Part shown: positions 1-6,752 of the stretch, in pieces
Numbering within the stretch: position 1 is the first letter of the stretch
Layout: the number at the start of each line of letters is the position of its first letter
Assembly: GCF_001308195.1 (NCBI RefSeq)
Contig: NZ_JXDF01000018.1
Location: forward strand, 1 to 64,000
Source: Apilactobacillus kunkeei
GTDB taxonomy: Bacteria > Bacillota > Bacilli > Lactobacillales > Lactobacillaceae
Direction: 5' to 3'
DNA length: 64,000 bases
Notes under the pieces: generated by a model
What the model saw: only the letters and a program-made list of their open reading frames with translations
What the model was told of the DNA's origin: nothing
The model's database searches: none
Made by a program: the position numbers and the translations under genes

Positions 1-92
1 TAAATTGTTATTTTATAAGCGAATTGACTTCGCAATGTTTAATTCTTACAACCAAGTTGTAAGTTCCTTACACATCATCGATTATCAATCTT

Positions 93-112
93 ATTCAGTT
101 TTCAAAGATCTA
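93..112 (-). promoter_or_regulatory. boxA antitermination element of an rRNA leader
   Basis: The minus strand reads GATCTTTGAAAACTGAATA, the boxA-type element (compare the Bacillus TGTTCTTTGAAAACT) found in rRNA leaders and 16S-23S spacers. With three strong promoters just upstream and no rRNA before it, this is the leader of an operon whose 16S gene lies off the left edge. Bases 45-63 form a perfect 8-base hairpin with a 3-base loop, part of the same leader. Confidence 0.72.
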
Positions 113-152
113 CCTTTTAATATCAAGCGTTGTCTCAATTGACAACTATTTA

Positions 153-181
153 ATATTACCAAATTATCAACACTGTGTCAA
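153..181 (-). promoter_or_regulatory. rRNA-operon promoter P3 (proximal)
   Basis: Minus-strand -35 TTGACA (176-181, perfect consensus), 17-base spacer and -10 TAATAT (153-158). This is the promoter closest to the boxA at 93-112. It is probably the main one, as proximal rRNA promoters often are, but that is inference. Confidence 0.78.
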
Positions 182-252
182 TAACTTTTTTTATTTATTT
201 CGTTGATGAATGTTTTCACATCAACGTTTGTCGCTCATCGACAACAATAAAT

Positions 253-281
253 ATTATGCCATCTTGTTAACGTAAAGTCAA
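253..281 (-). promoter_or_regulatory. rRNA-operon promoter P2 (middle)
   Basis: Minus-strand -35 TTGACT (276-281), 17-base spacer and -10 CATAAT (253-258). The bases after the -10 resemble those after P1 (a shared GATGAG element about 15 bases downstream), so the promoter unit looks duplicated. Confidence 0.7.
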
Positions 282-347
282 CAGTTTTTTTATTGATTTT
301 TTAACGTTTTAACGAGGTTTTTGACCGCCTCATCAACAGCAATATTT

Positions 348-376
348 ATATTATCAAAATATCGACACCGCGTCAA
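348..376 (-). promoter_or_regulatory. rRNA-operon promoter P1 (distal)
   Basis: On the minus strand a -35 TTGACG (371-376), a 17-base spacer and a -10 TAATAT (348-353) form a near-consensus sigma-A promoter reading leftward. It is the most upstream of three such promoters spaced about 95-100 bases apart ahead of a boxA. The rRNA genes themselves would lie left of base 1. Confidence 0.75.
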
Positions 377-391
377 CATTAATTTAAAAAT

Positions 392-421
392 AAAAAGGAC
401 GACTTTTAAAGTCGTCCTTTT
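392..421 (-). terminator. Intrinsic terminator after ltaS
   Basis: A self-complementary stretch (GGACGACTTT paired with AAAGTCGTCC) is flanked by A- and T-runs. It lies just after the ltaS stop and before the rRNA promoters. The symmetry would allow it to act in both directions. Confidence 0.85.
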
Positions 422-430
422 GTTTTGAAA

Positions 431-2491
431 CTATTTTAATTCAGGTGCGTCTGTCTTGTATAAGTTCAAAGTATCTTTCTTCTTCAACTTATTCAATAGA
501 TCAGTCTTCTTCTTTTTATCCATTTCCTTAAGAAGCTTCATTCCGTCAGCGTACTTGTAACTGTATGACTTCTTATCTACCTTCTTGAAGTCCTTAGGGT
601 TGTAGAAACGTAGTAAGTCACCTAGCACTACCTTATCTGACAGAGATAGTTCAGTTGTAACGTGGTTTTGCATCTTCTTGATTTCAGCAGCTTGCTTCTT
701 GTTTGGTGTAATTTGTTTACCAGTCTTAGTTAGGTATACACTTCCACCTACTACTGTGTATTCTGGAGATACAAAGTCTCCGTTTCTGAATGCAACAACT
801 TGGTTTCTCTTCTTAGATAACAAGTCATTACCGAATTGGATAGTATTATCATCCTTTACCCCTAATAGATGTAATAGTGTTGGTAATACGTCAATTTCTC
901 CACCGTAAGTGTGGTCAATTCCACCCTTTAGTCCGTCCATGTGAATCATGAATGGAACCTTTTGGAATTGCGCTAAGTCGAAGCTGTTAATAGACTTCTT
1001 GTGTAGTAATTGAGCAATAGCTGGTCTATGGTTGTTTGAAATACCATAGTGGTCACCATATAGCACAATCATACTGTTCTTCATTAAACCTGTCTTAGTT
1101 AGGTAATTCATAAATTCACCAAAGGCTTGGTCTAAGTAGTGAGCAGTTTGTACATATGGATCAACAGTATTGTCACCAGTCTTAGTTGCTGGGAATGATA
1201 CGTTTTGCTTATCCAATTCATATGGATAGTGGTTAGTTAATGTAATTAGTTTTGCATAGAATGGTTGTGGTAATTGTTGGATGTATTGTGCAGCATCCTT
1301 GAAGAAGATCTTATCCTTCAAACCATAACCAACACTGTATGATGGTTTTTCAGTGTAGTAGTTTGAATCAAAGAAGTATTGGTATCCCCATGACTTGTAT
1401 GCATTATCTCTATTCCAGAAACTAGGCACATCCCCATGGAATGCAGCAGTACTGTAACCCTTTTGAGCTAAAATAGCTGGAGCAGCTTGGTATGTGTTTT
1501 GAGTACCATAAGTAACCATTGCTGATCCTTCTGGTAGACCGAATAGTGAGTTTTCTAACATCATTTCAGCATCAGAGGTCTTACCTTGTGCTACTTGGTG
1601 GTAGAAGTTATCAAATGATAATGTATTTTGGTTATGGTAGAACTTGTTTAGGTTTGGAGTTACTTCCTTACCGTCAACTTTGTAATCAATTAAGAATTGT
1701 TGGAAACTTTCCAAATGAATGATAAAGACATTCTTACCCTTAGCCTTACCGTAGTATTCAATATTAGACTTACTACGATTATGCTTTAGATATGTAAGGA
1801 CACTATTTAAATCAGATGGTTTAGCTTCAGCTCTAGTTTCACTTTCCTTGTGAGTTTGATATGCATTAAATGCTGCATATTCATTTAAACCAAGGTACTT
1901 AACAATGTAGTTGTTATCAAAAGTTCTTGTTAATAGACCTGATCTATCTGCATTAGATACACCAAATTCAGCAAACATCAATACTAAGGATAAGATGGTA
2001 ATTGCAAAGGCATTTCTCTTCTTAAATGGAGCATGGTCAACCTTAATTACTCTGAATAGTAGTAATAAAATCAATACAATGATATCGATAAATACGAAGA
2101 AATCTAATGGATGTAAGATTTCAGCTAAACTCTTACCAAGGTTGTTTTGAACAGTACCTGAACCCTTAATGATTCCAAATGATAGGAAGTCAGAGAATTC
2201 ACGGTAGTATAAAACGTTGGCAAAAATCCAAATTGATTCGATTAAATCAATGATAATCATTAGCCAGTATGCTAGCTTACCTCTAAAGTACAAAGCAATC
2301 CCAAAGATTAGTAATGCAGCTGGTAGTGGGTTAACAGCCAATAGGAATTGTTGAATACCACCCTTTGCACCTAAGGTAAAATCAATACGGTATGAAATAT
2401 ATGTTTTTAACCAGAATAAGGCCACAATTAATACAAAAAAGCCAAATTTTGTATTAAAGAACCTTCTGGTGTTCTTAATATGACTAGACAT
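431..2491 (-). CDS. ltaS: Lipoteichoic acid synthase (polyglycerol-phosphate polymerase)
   Basis: 686 residues. It polymerises glycerol-phosphate units from phosphatidylglycerol onto a glycolipid anchor on the outer membrane face. About five hydrophobic segments fill residues 15-180. The extracellular sulfatase-type domain follows, with metal ligand E261 (HLES), the nucleophile Thr305 in QGKTSDAE, and later FHGD and YGDHYG metal/substrate motifs. Length is typical of LtaS (about 650-700). It is the last gene of a four-gene leftward operon with the glycolipid-anchor glycosyltransferases, 41 bases after the UPF0104 gene, and ends at a strong terminator. The low-complexity lysine-rich C-terminus is normal for lactobacilli. 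Family assignment is secure; which LTA synthase paralogue it is cannot be told from this window. Confidence 0.93.
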   Translation of the reverse strand: MSSHIKNTRRFFNTKFGFFVLIVALFWLKTYISYRIDFTLGAKGGIQQFLLAVNPLPAALLIFGIALYFRGKLAYWLMIIIDLIESIWIFANVLYYREFSDFLSFGIIKGSGTVQNNLGKSLAEILHPLDFFVFIDIIVLILLLLFRVIKVDHAPFKKRNAFAITILSLVLMFAEFGVSNADRSGLLTRTFDNNYIVKYLGLNEYAAFNAYQTHKESETRAEAKPSDLNSVLTYLKHNRSKSNIEYYGKAKGKNVFIIHLESFQQFLIDYKVDGKEVTPNLNKFYHNQNTLSFDNFYHQVAQGKTSDAEMMLENSLFGLPEGSAMVTYGTQNTYQAAPAILAQKGYSTAAFHGDVPSFWNRDNAYKSWGYQYFFDSNYYTEKPSYSVGYGLKDKIFFKDAAQYIQQLPQPFYAKLITLTNHYPYELDKQNVSFPATKTGDNTVDPYVQTAHYLDQAFGEFMNYLTKTGLMKNSMIVLYGDHYGISNNHRPAIAQLLHKKSINSFDLAQFQKVPFMIHMDGLKGGIDHTYGGEIDVLPTLLHLLGVKDDNTIQFGNDLLSKKRNQVVAFRNGDFVSPEYTVVGGSVYLTKTGKQITPNKKQAAEIKKMQNHVTTELSLSDKVVLGDLLRFYNPKDFKKVDKKSYSYKYADGMKLLKEMDKKKKTDLLNKLKKKDTLNLYKTDAPELK

Positions 2492-2532
2492 TTCTATGCC
2501 TCCAAAATAAAAAATATAAAGTGTTAGTAAAT

Positions 2533-3546
2533 TTACTTATCAATCTTATTGGGACGAATAAAGAATGCTACCGCCCCTAAAATCATTCCTAAGTAATAAG
2601 TTATCAAGCGCCAAGCAATTAACGCGAGAATTAACTTCGTGTTATTGGTGATAAAACTCTTGAACAGTGTTTCAAAACTGTACTCTGCTCCCCCAGCTCC
2701 TCCTGGAATTGGGAATAGTGAGATTATCATAAAGATTAATACGTGTAAGCTAACAATCATGATGATGTTAACTTGATCAAATCCTAATGCCAAGATGATG
2801 AAGTATGGAATTAGGTAGTAGAAAGCTAGTTGGAAGAAAGTAATAACAATAATCTTTAACATTAGCTTCCATTGTTTAGCGATTCTGATGCTTTCCATAT
2901 GGAATGTATCTATTTTGTTGTCTAACATCTCTTTGAATGAAAGATACTTTTCATCCTTCATAAAGATTTTAAGTGGTTTTACCAAATTATCAACCAGTTT
3001 CTTAGTAAATGTATACCAATACATGATTAATAACAAGGCGACAATTACAAATAGGTGAACGAAGAAGCCGAACAGTACCAGCCAAGCCAGATAGTGTAGC
3101 TTTTCTTCCACATATTGGAACCCGACAATAAGACTCAAAATGAAATTAATCACTATCATGGTTTGAAAGACAACAAACTTCATCAATAACGTTGAACCGG
3201 CCTTACCAGCATCCACGCCCGTTTGAACCATTACATATAGTTGACCTGGTTGTCCACCTGATGAGAATGGTGTGATTCCGTTGAATAGTTGTTCTACCAA
3301 TGGGACTCTAATTGCATCCCACCAAGTAAAGTGATCAACTTGGGTATCAACGATTGTCTTAGTAACCACCGCTTCTAGTCCTAGGTATAGCAACATACAT
3401 AGGAAGGCAACGGCAATCCACCACCAATTAATAGTAAAAAAATCTGCAATCAATACATCCATATTGATATCTCTGATGAAATACCAAAAAATCAGTATTC
3501 CAATTAGAAACATCATAAAGAACGTTATTACATTTCTCTTCGACAT
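2533..3546 (-). CDS. UPF0104 / lysylphosphatidylglycerol-synthase-like membrane protein
   Basis: 337 residues with about eight hydrophobic segments along the whole length. It belongs to the UPF0104 (YbhN/AglD-like) family, which corresponds to the flippase half of MprF-type proteins; the lysyl-transferase domain is absent. The motif GGQPGQLY near residue 96 and FPIPGGAGGAEYSFE near residue 275 are typical. It sits two bases after lafB, in the operon that builds the LTA glycolipid anchor and polymer. A role in moving or positioning the glycolipid is the natural guess (compare Listeria lafC) but is inference from context. Confidence 0.8.
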   Translation of the reverse strand: MSKRNVITFFMMFLIGILIFWYFIRDINMDVLIADFFTINWWWIAVAFLCMLLYLGLEAVVTKTIVDTQVDHFTWWDAIRVPLVEQLFNGITPFSSGGQPGQLYVMVQTGVDAGKAGSTLLMKFVVFQTMIVINFILSLIVGFQYVEEKLHYLAWLVLFGFFVHLFVIVALLLIMYWYTFTKKLVDNLVKPLKIFMKDEKYLSFKEMLDNKIDTFHMESIRIAKQWKLMLKIIVITFFQLAFYYLIPYFIILALGFDQVNIIMIVSLHVLIFMIISLFPIPGGAGGAEYSFETLFKSFITNNTKLILALIAWRLITYYLGMILGAVAFFIRPNKIDK

Positions 3547-3548
3547 TA

Positions 3549-4571
3549 CTATCCCTCTTTTATCTGACCTTTATAGAATTTATGCCAAATTGAAGCTAGA
3601 TGATCTTCTGAATAGTAATCAGATGCAGCTAGTGCTTTATCAGACAATTCTTTTAGTTCATCTCGATTATCAATTAAGCGATGTAAACTATCATTCATTT
3701 CTTCAAAAGTAGTAAACGGTTCATAGTAACCACTGATGATTTCTTTATATAAATCTAAACTTCTAAGCATTACTGGAGTTCCACAGGAGAATGCTTCCAG
3801 TACTGACATTGGGAACAATTCGTTAAATGATGGTAGTAAGAATAAATCAGCAACGTTGTAGTATTGAACTAATTTATCACGATCCACAATTCCTGGGAAT
3901 TTTAGGTTTGCGGGGGGATTATCTACCAATAGTTTTAAGTTCTTGTATCCATCAGTAATTTTACCAAATGAAAAACCACCTGCCCAAATAAATTCGACAT
4001 TTGGGTTTTCTTCTGCTAGTTTGGCAAAATCAAGGATTCCCTTTCTAGTTTGCACCTGACCAGTTCCTACTACTACGAATTTATCTTTATCAATACCAAG
4101 TTCTTTTCGAGCAGCAAGCTTTTCGTCTTCGGTGAAAGGATAGAATTCCTTTTTGCTAACGAAGTTTGGAATGTAAGTAATTTTATCACGATTAATCCCA
4201 TATGCTTCCAACTTAGGTATAAAAGTTGGATTAACTACTACAATATGTTCCATTCGTTTGTAAAACGCAATTACATACTTATAAAAAATCCATTTGATTG
4301 GCTTGGGTAGACTCAAGCTTCCTTCCAGTGTTTCTGGTAGAAAGTGTACGTACCCAATTCTTCTTCCACGTTTCTTTTGGAAAGTAGAGAAGTAATATCT
4401 TAGATTAATTGTATGGTAGTGAGTAATATCAGATTTCTTTGGATCATTGATTTCAATGTCAAACTCATCTGAAAAACGCTTTTCCATTAATTTAATTAAC
4501 TCTAGATAGGCACTACCAACTCCTTGTCCCTTTACCTTGTCGGCAGTTGAAAACATATCTATTTTTATCAT
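3549..4571 (-). CDS. lafB: Glycolipid glycosyltransferase (GT4), LafB-like
   Basis: 340-residue GT4-family, GT-B-fold glycosyltransferase. N-terminal acceptor half includes GQGVGSAYLELI (residues 16-27). The C-terminal nucleotide-sugar half includes VVVGTGQVQTRKG and the E-x7-E type signature in PSFNELFPMSVLEAFSCG. No signal peptide or membrane segment, so it is a peripheral cytosolic enzyme. In Listeria and streptococci the second enzyme of this locus adds a sugar to glucosyl-diacylglycerol. It starts 8 bases after lafA and ends 2 bases before the UPF0104 gene, so the genes are co-transcribed. The sugar it adds (galactose in the prototype) is not visible from sequence. Confidence 0.82.
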   Translation of the reverse strand: MIKIDMFSTADKVKGQGVGSAYLELIKLMEKRFSDEFDIEINDPKKSDITHYHTINLRYYFSTFQKKRGRRIGYVHFLPETLEGSLSLPKPIKWIFYKYVIAFYKRMEHIVVVNPTFIPKLEAYGINRDKITYIPNFVSKKEFYPFTEDEKLAARKELGIDKDKFVVVGTGQVQTRKGILDFAKLAEENPNVEFIWAGGFSFGKITDGYKNLKLLVDNPPANLKFPGIVDRDKLVQYYNVADLFLLPSFNELFPMSVLEAFSCGTPVMLRSLDLYKEIISGYYEPFTTFEEMNDSLHRLIDNRDELKELSDKALAASDYYSEDHLASIWHKFYKGQIKEG

Positions 4572-4579
4572 AAATCCTC

Positions 4580-5767
4580 CTAGTCGCTTATCCCATTATC
4601 ATCGCTAAATTCTTTGTTGAAATCTAATTGGGCACTCTTATAAAAGGCCACAATTCGATTGGCAAAGTTTTCAGATGATATTTCATGTAACTTAGTTCGT
4701 CTAAGTTCTTCCTTTGATTGATCTGGTTTAGCTTTAGTTTGATTCAAGTATTCCAACACGCTTGAAACATAGCCATCTTTATTTGAGAAGGTCATCCCTA
4801 ATGCCTTATCACTTAATAGGTCCTCAGTATATGGACTTGATGCAACCACTACCTTCACTCCGGCAGCCATTGCTTCAATATAAGTTAAACCTTGTGATTC
4901 AGAATTAGATGTCGATACAAACAAGTCGGCATCTCGGTAATATTTATATACCTCATCGTTGTTAATTTCACCAACAAATTTAACGTTGGCATTTAGCTTC
5001 ATGTCATCGACTTGTTTTTTCAAGTCATCTCCGGCTGGACCATCTCCCACAATTACTAATTGGGTTAATGGTTTGTCAGCCAAGATTGTTGGCATGCAGT
5101 TAATTAATTCTTTGATGTTTTTTTCGTAAGCCAAACGACTCACTGATAATAACACAGGAGCGTCTTCATCGACCCCTAAATATTTACGTAAATCAAAATC
5201 AGATTGAGTCGCAAATTTATTGATATTAATTCCGGTTGGGATAATCCTAATCGGACTCTTTACCCCGTATCTAACTAATGTATCTAGTACTTTTTTACTT
5301 GGCGCCACTACCCCTGACATGTTGTGACAAAATGCTAAGGTTGCATCTTTAACATGTACCGGTCTTAATAGCTTACCCTTGGCTACGTAATGTAAGTAGT
5401 CTTCATACATTGTGTGATAAGTATGTACACATGGGATTCTTAAGAACTTCGCCACGAACTTACCGATAATTCCCATTGAGAACTCAGTCTGTGTATGAAT
5501 AATGTCCAAGTTAAGTTTCTTAGCAATTTGATAAGCTTGAATCATTCCCCTTACCGCGATTCTGCGGTCAGTAAAAGAAATAAAGGGGATACTGGAAAAT
5601 CTAAAAATATTCTTTTCGTATGTGGCCTTATCAACGTGAGGATCAGTTGTAGTAAAGATATACACCTGATGACCATCTTTTTCCAATTGATCTTTTAATG
5701 TCTTAATGGATGTGGCAACCCCACTGACCTGTGGAAAATAAGTATCCGTAAAAATTCCAATATTCAT
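4580..5767 (-). CDS. lafA: 1,2-diacylglycerol 3-alpha-glucosyltransferase (GT4), LafA-like
   Basis: 395 residues, first gene of the operon. GT-B-fold, GT4: the N-terminus IGIFTDTYFPQVSGVATSIK contains the glycine-rich acceptor loop, HTYHTMYEDY follows near residue 116, and SVSRLAYEKN and SNSESQGLTYIEAMAAG form the donor-binding half. This pattern matches the processive diacylglycerol glucosyltransferases that make the first sugar of the LTA anchor. A strong ribosome site (AGGAGG) lies 8 bases before the ATG, and a good promoter lies at 5806-5834. The next gene begins 8 bases after its stop. Confidence 0.87.
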   Translation of the reverse strand: MNIGIFTDTYFPQVSGVATSIKTLKDQLEKDGHQVYIFTTTDPHVDKATYEKNIFRFSSIPFISFTDRRIAVRGMIQAYQIAKKLNLDIIHTQTEFSMGIIGKFVAKFLRIPCVHTYHTMYEDYLHYVAKGKLLRPVHVKDATLAFCHNMSGVVAPSKKVLDTLVRYGVKSPIRIIPTGININKFATQSDFDLRKYLGVDEDAPVLLSVSRLAYEKNIKELINCMPTILADKPLTQLVIVGDGPAGDDLKKQVDDMKLNANVKFVGEINNDEVYKYYRDADLFVSTSNSESQGLTYIEAMAAGVKVVVASSPYTEDLLSDKALGMTFSNKDGYVSSVLEYLNQTKAKPDQSKEELRRTKLHEISSENFANRIVAFYKSAQLDFNKEFSDDNGISD

Positions 5768-5805
5768 AGTAGCACCTCCTTTTCTTTTATTATTAATTAT
5801 TTGTA

Positions 5806-5834
5806 ATTATATTGTTTTGCTGTTTGCATTGCAA
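5806..5834 (-). promoter_or_regulatory. Promoter of the LTA operon with an overlapping palindrome
   Basis: Minus-strand -35 TTGCAA (5829-5834), 17-base spacer and consensus -10 TATAAT (5806-5811), about 40 bases before lafA. A perfect odd palindrome TTTGCATTGCAAA (5823-5835) covers the -35, so a dimeric regulator could bind there. The regulator is unknown. Confidence 0.6.
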
Positions 5835-5865
5835 ACTCATGTGAATGCCATAATTCCCTATTTTA

Positions 5866-5972
5866 ATAAAAAAAACGAGCCAGAACAATTCTATCGAAGT
5901 AGTTGTTTCCATATTCGTTCAATAATGACAATGAACTATTATGACAACCAAACATAAAATATTTCTGACTCA
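5866..5972 (-). terminator. Long nested stem structure with T-tract after ptsH
   Basis: On the minus strand GAGTCAGAA (5963-5971) pairs with TTCTGGCTC (5877-5885), followed at once by a run of eight T (5868-5875). Between them are an inner GTTGT/ACAAC pair and an innermost GTTCA/TGAAC hairpin. The T-run fits a rho-independent terminator for ptsH, but about 95 bases is far longer than the simple hairpins elsewhere in this window. A small RNA or a processed 3' end is an alternative. Confidence 0.55.
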
Positions 5973-6006
5973 TTATTTTAATAGACGTACCATATATAAC
6001 TTGTAA

Positions 6007-6273
6007 TTAATCAGTTAATCCTTCATCTTTGAATGACTTTGCAATTGCTTCAATTGCGTCTTTTTCATCAGGACCATCAGCAATAACAGTTACTTCGGCG
6101 TTTTGACCAACACCTAATGACATAACACCCATGATTGACTTTAAGTCAACAGTGTTGCCAAGGTATTCTAGTTTTAATTCTGATTTGAATTTAGTAGCAG
6201 TTTGAACTAAAAGTGTTGCAGGACGAGCATGGATTCCAGTTTCAGAAACAACTTTAAATTGACGTTTTTCCAT
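6007..6273 (-). CDS. ptsH: Phosphocarrier protein HPr
   Basis: 88 residues. The catalytic His15 lies in GIHARPA and the HPr-kinase target Ser46 in [10 protein letters not shown]; both sites are intact. HPr passes phosphate from enzyme I to PTS permeases, and in Firmicutes HPr(Ser-P) is the co-repressor of CcpA. The gene has a strong ribosome site (AAAAGGAG) and stands alone: in most lactobacilli ptsI follows directly, but here a structured terminator and then the LTA operon follow. That suggests a mainly regulatory HPr, consistent with cre-like sites upstream of the gluconate genes in this window. Confidence 0.95.
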   Translation of the reverse strand: MEKRQFKVVSETGIHARPATLLVQTATKFKSELKLEYLGNTVDLKSIMGVMSLGVGQNAEVTVIADGPDEKDAIEAIAKSFKDEGLTD

Positions 6274-6341
6274 TTTGAAAATCTCCTTTTATTCTTATAC
6301 TAATTTTAGAATATCAATTAATGTGATAAAACTCAACATTT

Positions 6342-6545
6342 TTAACTATTGGTACCACTATCAGATAGGTAAGTATACGTAATTACACCGTTCTGATCGG
6401 CCTTCCCTATCACGCGCTTTCTGGTATCAAAGTTCATATATGAAACTTGAAACTCAGCGAACTCGTCGGGTTTGACTACCAATTCTTTGATTTTGTTGTC
6501 TTTTAGGTCATTTAATAATTCAGTATAATTCTTATCTGCGATAAT
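6342..6545 (-). CDS. Small conserved-looking protein, 67 aa, probable ATT start
   Basis: The minus strand has an open frame of 67 codons ending in TAA at 6342-6344. It translates as (M)IADKNYTELLNDLKDNKI... and ends ...TYLSDSGTNS. No ATG, GTG or TTG is available in frame before Met37. A ribosome site AAAGAGGG lies 6 bases before an in-frame ATT (6543-6545), with ATC next. The composition is protein-like: charged N-terminal helix, then a basic FDTRKRVIG stretch and a beta-rich end; no membrane segment or Cys. It lies between ptsH and the divergent clpE, 68 bases before ptsH, possibly co-transcribed. Function is unknown. A rare ATT start (as in infC) could mean translation is autoregulated; a decayed start codon is the alternative. 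Confidence 0.62.
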   Translation of the reverse strand: MIADKNYTELLNDLKDNKIKELVVKPDEFAEFQVSYMNFDTRKRVIGKADQNGVITYTYLSDSGTNS

Positions 6546-6652
6546 TATATTCCCTCTTTCAATATATATTATATACGATTGCTACTAATTAAAACATATC
6601 ATAATTAAAAAATATGAAAAAAATAGCCATTATTTTAATCTAATCAAATTGC

Positions 6653-6680
6653 TTGCACTAAATTTACGATGAGTTATAAT
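6653..6680 (+). promoter_or_regulatory. clpE promoter
   Basis: -35 TTGCAC (6653-6658), 16-base spacer and consensus -10 TATAAT (6675-6680), about 70 bases before the clpE ATG. A CtsR-type operator begins 12 bases after the -10, so the repressor would sit on the start point. Confidence 0.7.
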
Positions 6681-6692
6681 ATTTTTACAAAT

Positions 6693-6709
6693 GGTCAGTA
6701 AAGGTCAAA
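6693..6709 (+). promoter_or_regulatory. CtsR operator of clpE
   Basis: GGTCAGTAAAGGTCAAA matches the CtsR direct heptad repeat (consensus RGTCAAANANRGTCAAA) with a weaker first half. CtsR represses clp genes in Firmicutes and releases on heat shock. Its position over the initiation region fits repression. Confidence 0.75.
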
Positions 6710-6752
6710 ATAATCTTTAACCATTTAGTTGTTTTCAGAAAGGAGCAGTCGT

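Noticed and set aside
5768-6006. Repeat-like AT-rich region as a mobile-element remnant
   Set aside because: The inverted repeats are nested and end in a T-tract rather than forming terminal repeats with a target duplication.
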